A stretch of 64,000 bases of DNA. Source: Rhodamnia argentea (Eukaryota; Streptophyta; Magnoliopsida; Myrtales; Myrtaceae). The notes under the pieces were generated by a model. That model did not search any database and had not been told where the DNA came from. It worked only from the letters and a program-made list of their open reading frames with translations. Location: the NCBI RefSeq assembly GCF_020921035.1, contig NC_063159.1, positions 9,464,501 to 9,528,500 on the forward strand, written 5' to 3'. A program made the position numbers and the translations under genes. This document shows positions 30,441 through 41,884 of this stretch, piece by piece. Positions within the stretch are counted from its first letter, which is position 1; each line of letters starts with the position of its first letter.

Positions 30441-30727
30441 AACATTCAATTTTTACCATACGTAAAAGTTGGTTTTGAAGATTGTTAAATCGGTGATGAA
30501 ATAGGTACAAAATTGAATCACCTAATCTCACGTGCTCGATTATTTTTGTTGATTGAAGAACCAAGTCTTGTAGAGATCTCTCCAAGATTTCGGCGCATTC
30601 CGACTAATAACAAATGAGCACTAGCCGTTTTTACATGATTAAATACATATATAAAGCTAAACGAATTTAATTGAATTGTGCAATTGGTACGTGACAAAAT
30701 GAATAGACCTGACTCTTCTTCTTCTTT

Positions 30728-31040
30728 CCTGGCTGTGAGTTTCATGTAACACTTCGGTTTTATTTAGGGTTTTTTTTTACTGTGACTTTCCGCTTGTGAA
30801 ATTCTGAAGCAAGCATACGTTTTCTCTCTTTTTTTCCCCTTTCATAGTAAATGTCGAGCGTGAACTATTTTACACCACCTGTTTTTGAATAACTACGAAC
30901 TTTACATAAAAATTATACATATGACACTCTTGAGTGCTTGACGAAATTATGACTCTCTTGCAGAGCAAGATTTCTTGTTTATCTACGTTTTTTTAAGCTT
31001 TCAGTAATATTGTAAGCTTTGCTATCTTCTCACTCTTAAC
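30728..31040 (+). pseudogene. Copy of bZIP intron 1 (segment 2, partial)
   Basis: Begins at CTGGCTGTGAGTTTCATGTA and is nearly identical to the second half of the 29941-30440 segment, so it arose by local duplication rather than an independent capture. It is followed by the same R tail. Confidence 0.75.
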
Positions 31041-31302
31041 ATTCAATTTTTACCATACGTAAAAGTTGGTTTTGAAGATTGTTAAATCGGTGATGAAATA
31101 GGTACAAAATTGAATCACCTAATCTCACGTGCTCAATTATTTTTGTTGATTGAAGAACCAAGTCTTGTAGAGATCTCTCCAAGATTTCAGCGCATTCCGA
31201 CTAATAACAAATGAGCACTAGCCGTTTTTACATGATTAAATACATATATAAAGCTAAACGAATTTAATTGAATTGTGCAATTGGTACGTGACAAAATGAA
31301 TA

Positions 31303-33440
31303 GACCTGACTCTTCTTCTTCTCTCCTTCTAAAAGGTTGGTAAGTCTAAGACTTGACTCTTCTTCTTGTCCTGGGCCAGTAGAAGAATGTCTTCTTAAAA
31401 ATTGAGTAACTACCTTGCAATAGTCCCAGGCAGTAAATTACAATAAACATAAGCGAATCACTTACAATCGAAAAGTTAAACCTAACTATTTAGCACTTAA
31501 AAAAAAGGGATTATGCACATGATCATCTATCACTGAATGAGTAAGGACTTAAGGTCAAACCTTGTTACGATTGACAACTAGTCAATTTCTTGTGATCTAC
31601 AGGATCCTACTATCGGGCATTCTTGGTCGGATATACACGTCTTCCACATTAAGCATGGACGAAATAGAAATACAAGAGTATTATGATGCCCATGCTTTTT
31701 ATGTTATATACATATATGTATATGTATATATATTGCTGCTGTATTATCCATTTTTATGATTATTGGAGTTAATAGAAACATATGAAATCGTATTTTTTAT
31801 ATCATATCTTCAATAAGTTTTGCTGTGGAGTTATGGAAAATCCAACTTCATGATTTGGGATTTGATTGAAACTGTGGTAAAATGAAACTAAAGATGGCAT
31901 TATTTTAGTCATCTTATTTATTATTCGATTTTTAAAATGTATAAGGAAATTTAGAAAATTTTATGTAACTAAAACCTAAAGAAAGATATATCTCTACTCC
32001 GCTGCGTGCTTTTAACTTGAATAAGAACGTGTTCGAATAACAAATCTTTCCACACTCATAGTTTGGGTTGAGAACTCATTTGGGGGATAAATACTTGTAT
32101 CAAAATAATAAGTAATTGTCTGGTCATGCATTTGGGTTAACAAAAAATGATTGGCATGGCAACCAAATTTGGATTTTAACATTCAATTTTTACCAAACAT
32201 AAAAGTTGGTTTTGAACATTGTTAAATCGGTGATGAAATAGGTATGGAAGTGAATCACCTAATCTCACATGCTCGATTATTTTTTTTATTTATTGAAGAA
32301 CCGAGTCTTTTAGAGATCTCTCCAAGATTTCAGCGCATTCCGACCAATAACGAACAAGTACTAGTTGTTTTTACATGATTAAGTACATATATCAAACGAA
32401 ACGAATTTAATCGAGTTGTCCAATTGGCATGTGACAAAATGAATAGATATAGAACAAACCATGTCCACAAAGTTTCACATCGTACAAATTGACAGATACC
32501 TGGGTAAAGTAGACGGGCATTGTGTACTTGGGATCAAACTTTCACCATAGAAAGTGGCAAATGGAAGTTTCACATTACTCAATTATATATACATCATAAA
32601 TATTGTTCAAATGTTTATTTGTTGGTGTAATCTCTTTCTTTTCCTGGATCCTAATTGATTTGGGTAGTCATACATTTGAAACTAAAGTTGGTTTTTGTAA
32701 TAAATTTTATGTTTCGTAGTTTGTACACCCTTTTAAAGTCCATGTCTCGCAATGCAAATTTTATTCAATAGCATGGAGGAGTCAGAAGAGTATTATGATG
32801 CAATGATTCACCAGAGTCCGGATGCGCCCTTGGCTCCAAATTCATCATTCTAGATTCTTAAGAAATCACTAGGGATTCTTCCTTGGAAGACCACGTTTTT
32901 CGTGCATGGCAAACCTCAGGGACGGCACATTCGGCCGGATCATGTTACAAGTTAGAACACTTTCCACTTCCTTTGCTACTACGTGTGGCTAGAGGTGCCC
33001 ATCTTTGTTGCCTCTTTGCAAGAGTTTTTACTTGAGATGTGTTAAGATATGTAATTGATGAAAGAGGTTGCTTTCTTAATAAGCAAGAAGGTAGAAACAC
33101 CAACATGGACTGAAATCGGAATTATTGTCTCCTTGTTGACTTTCCTGGCTATGAGTTTCATGTAACATTTCAATTTTATTCAGGATTTTTTTTTTTACTA
33201 TGAGTTTCCGCTTGTGAGATTCAAAAACAAGCATACGTTTTCTCTCTTTTTTTCCTCTTTCATAGTAAATGTCGAGTGTGAGCTATTTTACACCACCTGT
33301 TTTTGAATAACTACGAACTTTACATAAAAATTATACATATGACACTCTTGAGTGCTTGACGAAATTATGACTCTCTTGCAGAGCAAGATTTCTTGTTTAT
33401 CTACATTTTTTTTTTAAGCTTTCAGTAATATTGTAAGCTT
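31303..33440 (+). repeat. 3.0-kb direct repeat, unit 2
   Basis: Second copy of the unit at 28302. It contains R copy 4 (about 31728-32945) and continues into the bZIP-derived block. Similarity to unit 1 is very high by eye, including a shared run ATACATATATGTATATGTAT, so this duplication is younger than the other R copies. Confidence 0.8.
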
Positions 33441-33905
33441 TGCTATTTTCTTACTCTTAATGAGGTATGTTGTGAGTGGGCTTTCTATGGCATGCTTCAA
33501 TTTGCTTTCAAGTGTACAATCTAGATGAAAATTCAACCATTTTTCGGTCTTACGTTTTGCCCTCTTTGTCTCCCTTTCTTGAATTCATTATGGTATTTCA
33601 TTGTTTCATAATTTGTTTTTCTCTTTGTACAGTGATTATTTGATATCCACATTATATGTCCCCTTAACATCATCATACTTGTAGATGAAGAAAACGGATT
33701 GGGCCTGTAGTGACTCTCTTTACAATTAAGTGTTTACCACGAAAAGGAGAATCGCTCTTAAAGTGTTCTACTTGAAATCTGTTTCTTAATTCCAGATTTA
33801 ATTTGAGAAATGTGATAAATTCGGAAAGTAGGAAGTCACGAGTACTTGGTGAAAACAACACCTTCTAGTCAAAAGAGAGTTCTTTCTTTACCTTTAGAAT
33901 TACCT
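32954..33905 (+). pseudogene. bZIP-derived block: intron 1 joined to intron 3, exons 2-3 missing
   Basis: Matches bZIP intron 1 from about 13675 to 14380, then continues directly with intron 3 from about 15104 to 15329. The join lies near 33680, where AACATCATC is followed by TAGATGAAGAAAACG. The missing interval in the gene, 14381-15104, holds all of exons 2 and 3, which encode the DNA-binding region and part of the zipper. A short ATGA-type overlap at the join fits a deletion after duplication. No translation is possible. Confidence 0.82.
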
Positions 33906-34212
33906 CCAAAACGAAACCCTTTTTTGATATGAGAAATCGTGGAAATTAGAGGAAAAAGAGAAAGAAGCAAATTTGAAACTCGCCATAAAGAGGCGGTTTT
34001 CCTAAAATCATGTGACTTAAAAGTGTAAATTCAATATTCCGTTAAATAGTGTAAGGTACACAAATCAGAAATTGCCGGTTTAGAGTATGTGGATTTTTTT
34101 TTTTTGGTCATATTCTTCAAATGTCACTTTCGGTCAATCTTTTGAATGGGATTTTATTGTCATTACTTTCAAAGACCGATACACTTTCACGCTCCTAGGT
34201 GGACCTAATTCA

Positions 34213-34526
34213 TAGGAGTGTCAATGGGCCGGGTCTTGATCGGGCTCGAAACCGAACAGTGCCAAGCCCCGACCCCGCCCGAAGAGGGTCGGGTCGGTTT
34301 CTCTTTTTTTTCTTTTTTTGAATCAAAATCACTTGATATGTCCGTAGAATGAAAAAATATAAAAAATAAAAATGAAAATAAGATAAATTTAAAAGAAAAC
34401 GTGGGTGAAAAAAAAAAGCTGGAACCGGGCCAGCTCGATCCAATTCTAACAGTACCAAGCCAGTCGAAAAATTAGGGTGAATTTTCGGTCTGGGTCGGAC
34501 CGACGTGGGCTTTTTTGACACCCCTA
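34213..34526. mobile_element. hAT-type MITE
   Basis: 314 bp, with ends TAGGAGTGTCAATGGGCC and, inverted, TAGGGGTGTCAAAAAAGCCC. It is flanked by an exact 8-bp duplication, CTAATTCA (34205-34212 and 34527-34534). An 8-bp target duplication and a TAGGGGTGTCAA terminus are the hAT signature. The interior is rich in GGGTCGG/CCGACCC and non-coding. Confidence 0.9.
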
Positions 34527-34660
34527 CTAATTCATATGGATACATCACACTAAATAGGCTAAATATGATCCAACGGTTGGCCCGCTATCGCAAGTGAATT
34601 AGAAAAACATACTTGTGGTGCAAAATTTTCTCAAAGTAAATGAAATCAAGATTTGACTAA

Positions 34661-34885
34661 GGCTCCGTTTGTTTAGCGAAAAATTAGTGATTTTCGAAAA
34701 ATATTTTTTAGAAATCGATCGTTTATATCGCTTACAATAAATAAGCGAGAAATATTTTCATTATATAAGCAAAGGTTTACACACAAAAAATAACTTTCAT
34801 TGACTAATTATATCAAGCAATAAACGTGATCATTTTTAGAAAAATATTTTTCAATTGAGTCATTCTTTGCGAAATAAACGGCGCA
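34661..34885. mobile_element. MITE, GGCTCC-type termini
   Basis: Ends GGCTCCGTTTGTTTAGCGAA and, inverted, GCGCCGTTTATTTCGCAAAG, with TAA at or next to each side. A 3-bp TAA target fits PIF/Harbinger. Same family as 4931-5160 and 56112-57178. Confidence 0.75.
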
Positions 34886-34889
34886 TAAG

Positions 34890-36745
34890 CTCAAAGAAAT
34901 ATACTTTTGTTTTTTGCATTTCAAAAATTCACAGTTCTCGTCCATAAATCCAAAGAAAAAGCTCGAAGAAACAACAATCAAAATAGGCCATCAAAGATGC
35001 AAAGCTGTCTCAATCCTCAAACACCTTCTCATCCACGGCCAATAGGGACAGGAACACAACGACCCATGAAAGCAATCGTTACATTCTCTAAAGGTCTGAC
35101 ATGAGAATCTTCTTCTGCCTTGGTCGGTCGTTCTTGAAAAAACCAACGAAGGTCGTTTCTTTTAAGTTTTTTACACTCTTCGTCAGGCGAAATAAAAAAA
35201 AATGAAAATTCTTGGAAAAGTAAAAGGGAGTTTCTTTCAAAAGAGAAAAGGAATGACAGCAAATAAAAGGGACAGATCTCACCTCAAGCTGTCTATGAAG
35301 CTTCCCGTCTTGACTAGATAAATTTTCCCAAAAACCAATATTTCCCTTTGATTACATGATCTGTTAGCTCTTTATGAAACAGACCCAATTTCTGAAATCT
35401 CTCCCAGCAGCTAAAGGTTGGATATTTTCTTGTTTTTCCTTCGCTTCTCGTTTATTAGCTTGGAGCAGCACAAGATATAATTTATGCATCTTGATCCTCA
35501 TTTAATGGTTCCTTGAAGCATGCTTTTTGTCCTTTTGCGGTGTGATCGCTTGGCTTCTGCGTCTGTTAGGCGATTTCTGTCGATTTTGGTTTGCATTTCC
35601 ACATGCGGCGATTCTTTTTCCTGGTCGAGATGATTATCAATCTTGTTGATTCGAGGCTGAGCCCTGATGTTGAAATTGGAAGATCCGTATGACTGTAGTG
35701 GTTGTGGTAGATTAACCTGCTTTCTTGTGTTGATTTTGTTTGCTTATTGAAGCTGAATTTCGGGCATTTGATCTGCTCTCCATCTGATTTCATTTGTGGG
35801 TGCAAGCTGTGGTTTGTGTTTTTGGCCTCATAATCTTGTTCTAATGTTCAAATTATCAGCAGAGCTTCAGGTTTCTTTTTTGGGTTTTGGCTGTTGATCC
35901 TTTTCTGTTGATATGGATGCAGGTCTAACTTTTCTTGTTAAATATCTGTTATCTCTTTTCTGAGTGAAGAGTTTTGAAGAATTCATAGGAAGACATAGAG
36001 GTAGATGTCAAGCATGTTCTATAAAGACTCTCCTTTTCTTCGATGCATTGTAGATCATTATGTGCCACATAACCTTAAGGAAGATTGTGTGTTTGGTTAT
36101 ATGCTCATGGGTTATCCATAACTTAGAAGAAGTGATAGTAGTGGACTAATATGCACGTGGCAATCTGTTTCTGATAGCTCTTTTTGTTGATAAGTTGCTT
36201 GAGCCTTCAGAAGTTTCTTCTCAAGCACTTGGCTCGGTCATCAGATGTGTTCCGAAGATTGATCTATCCACAAGTGATTGCATCATCAGATGTATTCCGA
36301 AGATTCATTCTTTGCTTACGTAACTGAGAATATGGAGGGCAATAACCACTTTCAAGTTCTAACACTTTTACCGACGTAACTATCTAGGGAGACGCAAGTT
36401 ACTCTCCAACACACATGTATTTGTATTCTGAATACCTACTTTGAGAGGCATAGACACTTTGCTAAGTGGTCTCTTTTCCTGTCTCTGTTTCTCCCTCCTG
36501 CTATTATGATATTATGAGTAGAGTAAACATCGATTTACAAAAGGAACTTGCTTGTGTATGACAGGGGGGATCTTTCTGCTCTGTATGCGATATTAGGTGA
36601 AGTTAGAGAAACAATATATTTAGAGGATCAGTGGATTTTCGGCGTTTCTCACCTCCTCACCGCAGTGGTGAAGCAACATATATCATTTGTGGTTTTTCAT
36701 TATGCTCTTTGTAATCTTGAATCATTTGATGGTGCAGTCAATAAG
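34890..36745 (+). other. Probable 5' UTR/intron region of the EDR2-like gene
   Basis: No coding exon found. An in-frame TAA two codons before the GTG that precedes the 36751 ATG, and an acceptor-like GGTGCAG at 36731-36737, suggest that the first exon(s) upstream are non-coding. T-rich stretches near 35820-35960 look intronic. The transcription start is unknown. Confidence 0.4.
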
Positions 36746-36750
36746 TGGAA

Positions 36751-37803
36751 ATGGGCAGGTGCGCTGACGCCAGTGATCCTCGTTGGATAGAGAAAATCAA
36801 GTCAGTGGGGCCTGTTCCATGTCTTGATCCTGATAACTGTTCAAATGGATGGGCTTCCCCACCTGGAGACAAATTCATGGTTAGAGGACCAGAATATTTT
36901 GCAAACAGGGTCAAAATTCCTGCTGGCGAGTATCTCTTGAAGCCTCTTGCGTTCGATTGGATTAAAAGCTCTTCAAAAGTTTGGGAGGTCATGAACAATC
37001 CAAATAACCATGTGAGAAAGGCCATCGAAACTGAATTTCCTGATGGGGACAGACCTTTTGTGTGGGCTTTCAATCTCCAAGTGCCAAGCAAGGACAACTT
37101 TAGTGCTGTTGCATATTTTGTAGCCAAGGAACCTATGCAAGAGGGTTCCCTGCTGGACCAGTTCTTAAGAGGTGATGATGTGTATAGAACCTCACGTCTC
37201 AAAATGATCGCAAACATTGTGAAGGGTCCTTGGATAGTTAAAAAGGCAGTTGGAGAGCAGGCTATTTGCATAATTGGACGTGCCCTTACCTGTAAATATG
37301 TCATATCGGACAATTTTATAGAAGTAGATGTGGATATTGGGTCCTCCATGGTTGCCAGTGCGATTGTTCACTTGGCATTTGGCTACATCACGACGTTGAC
37401 GGTTGATTTGGCTTTCCTTATCGAGAGCCAGACTGAGTTGGAGCTACCTGAAAGAATCTTGGGCGCTTTTAGATTCTCAGATCTGGACCCTGCTTCAGCA
37501 AGGTTAATGGAACCGTTTGATAGTACTAATGTGAATTTACAGTCCTCTCTTTCCACTAGATGGTGGAGGTCCATCGGTCAAGGGTTTTCCCATTTAATTC
37601 ACCAAAGCTCCCAGGAAAGCAGCTCTTCTTCGGGATCAGTGCACAGTAATGGCATTGGCAGTGCAGACAAGAATGACAAATTAGGAACATGGTAAGCTGT
37701 TCAAGCATGTTTTAATGTGTGATACTGGTCTAATAGCTTGTTATTTCTTCGTTCTTATTTCTTATGTGTTCCTCTTTCCAGGGATAATCAGTTGCTAAGA
37801 TAA
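36751..37803 (+). CDS. EDR2-like C-terminal (DUF1336) domain protein
   Basis: Two coding exons, 36751-37691 and 37782-37803, give 320 residues. The donor GTAAGC and the acceptor TTTCCAG fit. Reading on without splicing would stop one codon later, so the tiny last exon replaces only the tail. The DUF1336 domain fills most of the protein: GWASPPGDKFMVRGPEYF, KVKIPAGEYLL-like VKIPAGEYLLKPLAFDWIK, PFVWAFNLQVPSKDNFSAV, GDDVYRTSRLKMI, ANIVKGPWIVKKAVGEQA, VDVDIGSSMVASAIVHLAFG. This is the C-terminal part of Arabidopsis EDR2, a negative regulator of disease resistance, but without EDR2's PH and START domains. Length and order match short plant members such as At1g06050 (from memory). The molecular function of the domain is unknown; lipid-related membrane roles are inferred from EDR2. 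Confidence 0.9.
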
Positions 37804-38231
37804 GATTCAGTGCACCTTCTCGTTAGCACTCTTCTTTAGCAGTGCTTTTTACCTGTTAAAGAGATCTTTGGACACCCGAACTATAACAAGAACTAGTAGA
37901 GGTTTAAGAGCTCATAACAGCAGGAAAAGCGTTTTATCTTCATTGGACACAGCAAGATCATGGTGCTCTTTATAGGGGAGATCTATACTTCTGTCAAAAA
38001 GATCAGAAAATTGTGCAATGACTATTGCTTATATATCACCCTTAGAACTCCCTGCAGAAAAGAGTTCACCTTGGCTTGAACTTCCTGACCTGACTAGAAA
38101 GCCTTCAACTTTGCAATTGGAATTACAATTCTGCTTATGTGGTTATATTTGATGCTTGCCAGTGCCGCAGTATTTGTAGTGGGAAGCTAATTTAATAGGA
38201 ATTATCCGTCACTAAGGTAGTGGGAAGCTAA

Positions 38232-38637
38232 GGCTGTGTATGATAACGTTTCTATTCCTGGGAACATATTTGGAACAAAAACATTTTTTTGTGTTTCTGT
38301 TCTCGGCTACGATTTTCGAGAACAAAAACGTGTTTGGCAAGTACAAAAAAAAAAACACTTTTTTCACCAAAAGGAATGATCCGCAACCGGCGCGGGCGGC
38401 GGCAGCCAGCGGCCGGCGACCGGTGGCGACCGGAGGCGGCGGCCACTTCAACCCCTCGCCGATGATGGTGGGCGGTGGTGGCTTGCACAAGCTCGCCCTA
38501 GAGTTATTTCTAAAAAGTGTTCTAAAATCCAGAAATAAGTTTTTTTTGTTTCTCATTTTTGCTCCAAAAATGTTCTCGGGGCACTTTTGGAACAATTTTT
38601 TACCATACACGTTTCTGGAGTGTTACCATACGGACCC
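38232..38637. mobile_element. Tourist/Harbinger-like MITE with preserved empty site
   Basis: 406 bp between TAA duplications (38229-38231 and 38638-38640). Ends are GGCTGTGTATGATAACG and, inverted, GGGTCCGTATGGTAACAC. The core at 38385-38475 is GC-rich and carries GGCGGC repeats. A 41-bp sequence just left, TAGTGGGAAGCTAATTTAAT onward (about 38176-38216), is a second copy of the flanks without the element, which proves the insertion and the TAA target. Confidence 0.9.
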
Positions 38638-38649
38638 TAATTTAACAGG

Positions 38650-39480
38650 TTCTCGATAAATTATCCATCACTGAGGCTCCTTGGTTTAAGATTAACTAGG
38701 ACATTCTCTGCTATGCACTGGTCTTGGCATACACTGCATCCAGCAAACTGCTATTGGTGATCGATTTTTTGGAAACTTTCTGTCCTTTCTCCAGCAAACT
38801 AAGCTGTTGCGAAGAGTGCATGAGTGAGAGAAGGAGAGATGCATCGCCACCCTTTTCTGTCTGTTGATAATATATCAGTTTTTGTTGTGTATTGCTTTCA
38901 TACAGATTACATATGCCACATGCAGAGTTGATGTCAATTTCTGGAAGCATTTCCTGATATCAAAGGTTATGTCCACTCATAAAGAATTCAGGAACTTCTG
39001 CGCTGACATGTACCGATTTGAGCTTGCTCATGTTGTCCAATACTTCGTTGATCTATACAGTAGATCATGTGGCTGAGGACTGACAACGATTCTTTTTGTC
39101 TACCCATCTTCAACGTCTGCGAGGGCCTTGTATTTATGCATTGCCAACATTGAATTGAATGAAAACTGATATGCCCTACAGTTTGTGAGTATGATGCAGC
39201 AATACATATTCAGTGGGTGTTTATTTTTCCAATAGAAGGTTTAGTTCTGAGTAGATGGATTGGTTTGGTGATGGCTAGCATTGGTTTTTAGAGATGCCCC
39301 TTTATTGTACCCATCTTATGAATTCTCTCTATTGTCAATCACCTCATACTATTTTTTTTTTTTTTTTAAATCACCTCATTCTACCAACTTTTCAAGTAAT
39401 GCTAGGATTCTGGACAGATTTGGATTATGAAATGCATTTATAAAGTCACGGCTAAGTTTAAGAGATATTCAAACAAGCAT
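38650..39480. other. Spacer, nothing recognised
   Basis: No gene supported. A 70-codon frame at 38864-39076 shows no known motif. A poly-T run lies at about 39352-39367. Confidence 0.4.
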
Positions 39481-40482
39481 GAGACATTCTAAGAATTCAA
39501 CTTTTATTTCGTTCAATTTAGTCTGTGAAAAGCCTTTTCCCTGGAGGGTGGATGTATTCACATAAGCGGCAGTGTCGAGATTGATTGAACGTAAGTAAGA
39601 TTCAACTACATAAATGAAGAATTTTAAGAGCTCAAGTTTGATGCATCCCTTCATTGGTCATTTTGTTTAGTTCGGACCAATCTTTCCAAGAGATTTCATG
39701 TTTTTCGTGTTTGTTAAGTGGTGAGGCTACGCTTCAATGCCCTTCTCAAAAACTTTCAAAATCTAACCAACGAGGGCAAGAATTCTTGTACATCATAGTT
39801 GGTAATCGACATGATTGAAGAAAGAAACCATTAGTTCAAGAATGTCTGAAAAAGACCATTCAGAGTTTGCTCCTTCTTCCCAGTAGTCCAAATCTCCTAG
39901 TTGTGTCCTTTTGATGAAAAATGAGAAACAGAGAACTACTAGAAGTGTTGTAGATAGCAGTCACATCCTTGTAACGTGTGAATAAAAAAAAGCTGTTCGA
40001 GGCCGATACGTTGCAACTACCAAATCTTGAATTTGCTGCTTGGATTGAAGTGTAAGAGCCTGTGGTAGTCTTATGCTCAATCAATAGACAGACGAAGCAC
40101 AAATATTATCAGATACAATAACACTAGATCTGGACACCATCTTTCCAGAAGCATAGATGGAACTAGCGAAGGCTAATTGAGCCATGCGCCTGCAAAATAT
40201 CCACCTACAGAGCCTTAAGAAAGGGGCCATGATTTCCTTTCTGCCATGATTTCCTTTCTGTTCACACTCCTCTGTAATCAAAACCTGTGTTTTACCTTCA
40301 TCAATTGCCAATAGGCCATATTTGGAGAGAGAGATTGCCCAGAATTCAAGGCTCATCAAACCATTTGATACTTAAACAGTGGAGAAAGAGAACGAAAGTA
40401 TTGCAAGCGATCTTGACAACTTGCATACATGCTTAATGCAAAGACGGAAGGTGGGACATATGCTTGCTTATTGTTAGCATCA
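39480..40482. repeat. 1-kb direct duplication, copy 1
   Basis: Collinear with 40843-41880. Shared phrases include AAAAGCCTTTTCCCT, GACCAATCTTTCCAAGAGAT, AGAATTCTTGTACATC, AAGAAAGGGGCCATGATTTC and TTGCATACATGCTTAATGCA. Minus-strand open frames here are short and broken differently in the two copies, so no gene is called. Confidence 0.8.
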
Positions 40483-40838
40483 TGTGTGACGGGGCCAAGT
40501 TTTCCGTGGCCAAATCGGTCGATTGGCCGAGAAGTCCCCAAGACTTGTTATGTCTTGGCAACCAAGGGTTTCCTAGGGTTTTCTAGGACTCTCTAGAACA
40601 TTCTAAAGGGCGAGCAATACGGTAATTGTCATGTGTTATGAAACCTTTTTATGTATTGTCGGTGGTCGGGTAAAAGGGAGATGAGATATTAGCCATCGGA
40701 TGGGATAGAGATCAACGGTTATAATGCGAGGCCCTCTATTATATAAAGAAGTGTCCTCGTTCCCATTTGATAACAAAAGCATTCCTCCTAGAGAGTCTCT
40801 CTCAAAAGCCTACCTCTCTCTACGCAATCCGAGTAAAA
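40483..40838 (+). mobile_element. Solo-LTR-like insertion at a duplication junction
   Basis: 356 bp flanked by CATCA on both sides (40478-40482 and 40839-40843), a typical 5-bp retrotransposon target duplication. It begins TGTGTGACGGGG and has a TATA-like TTATATAAAGAAGTG near 40740. It is related to 24169-24570. It ends in GTAAAA rather than the usual CA, so the exact right border is uncertain by a few bases. Confidence 0.7.
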
Positions 40839-40842
40839 CATC

Positions 40843-41880
40843 AAGATTTTGGATACATTTTAAGAACTTAACTTTTATTTCATTCAATATAATATGCAAA
40901 AAGCCTTTTCCCTAAAGGGTGGATATGTGGCAGTGCCAAGAGATTGATTGAACGTATTCAAGTGCATAAATGAAGAATTTTAAAAGCTCAATTAGACTTT
41001 CAAGTTTGATGCGTCCTTGGTCATTTTGTTACGTTCGGACCAATCTTTCCAAGAGATTTTATGTTTTTCGCGCCTATTAGGTGGTGAGGCTATGCTTCAA
41101 TGCCCTTCAAAAGCTTTCAAAATCTAACCAACATGGGGACAAGAATTCTTGTACATCTTACTTGGTAATCGACATGATTGAAAAAAGAAACCAGTAGTTC
41201 AAGAATGCCTGAAAAAGAACATTCAGAGTTTTCTCCTCCTCCCATCAACGAGTCCAAATCTCCTAATTGTGTCCTTATGATAAAAACTGAGAAACGAGAA
41301 ACAAAGTACTAGAGATGTAAACAGCAATCACATCCTTGCAACTCGCGAATCAGAAAAGGCAGACCGAAGCCGATATGCTACAACTACCAAATCATGAATT
41401 TGCTGCTTGGATTCAAGTGTAAGAGCCAGCTAAATCGATAGATGGACGAAGCACAAACATTGTCAGATGCCAATAACACTAAATCAGGACACCATCTTCC
41501 CAGGAGCATAGATGGAGCTACTAGCGAAGGCTAACAACCAAACCATGCGCCCGCAAATATCTTACTCGCAACACCTATAGAGGCTCAAGAAAGGGGCCAT
41601 GATTTCCTTAATGTTTATACACTCCTTTGTAATCAACCTGTGCTTTACATCCATCACTGGCCAATAGACCATAGTTGCAGAGAGATATATTGTGCAATAT
41701 CTCAAGACTCATCAGACCATTTGATACTAAAATAGTGGAGAAAGAGAACGAAACCATTGTGAGCGATCTTGATAACTCGCTGAACTACATCAAAATGCTG
41801 GAGAATTGAAAAAGTTGCATACATGCTTAATGCAAAGATGGAAGGTGTGTAGCATATGCTTGTTTATTGTTAAGAGTCAT
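40843..41880. repeat. 1-kb direct duplication, copy 2
   Basis: Second copy of 39480-40482, diverged by substitutions and small indels, including about 30 extra bases near 41780 (AACTACATCAAAATGCTGGA). The right-hand flank continues without the LTR-like insert. Confidence 0.8.
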
Positions 41881-41884
41881 GCAT

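Larger units (their letters stand above)
28302..31302 (+). repeat. 3.0-kb direct repeat, unit 1
   Basis: Starts at CCTGACTCTTCTTCTTCTCT and is repeated in the same order about 3.01 kb to the right: GACAACTAGTCAATTTCTTG at 28565 and 31572, and AGAACACTTTCCACTTCC at 29941 and 32954. It contains R copy 3 (about 28718-29935), a bZIP-intron-like segment (29941-30440), an R tail (30440-30725), a second partial intron-like segment (30728-31040) and another R tail. The last two are a local duplication of about 580 bp. Confidence 0.8.

Noticed and set aside
40081-40359. 92-codon minus-strand frame in the 1-kb duplication
   Set aside because: The duplicate copy at 41.4-41.7 kb does not preserve the frame, so coding is unlikely.
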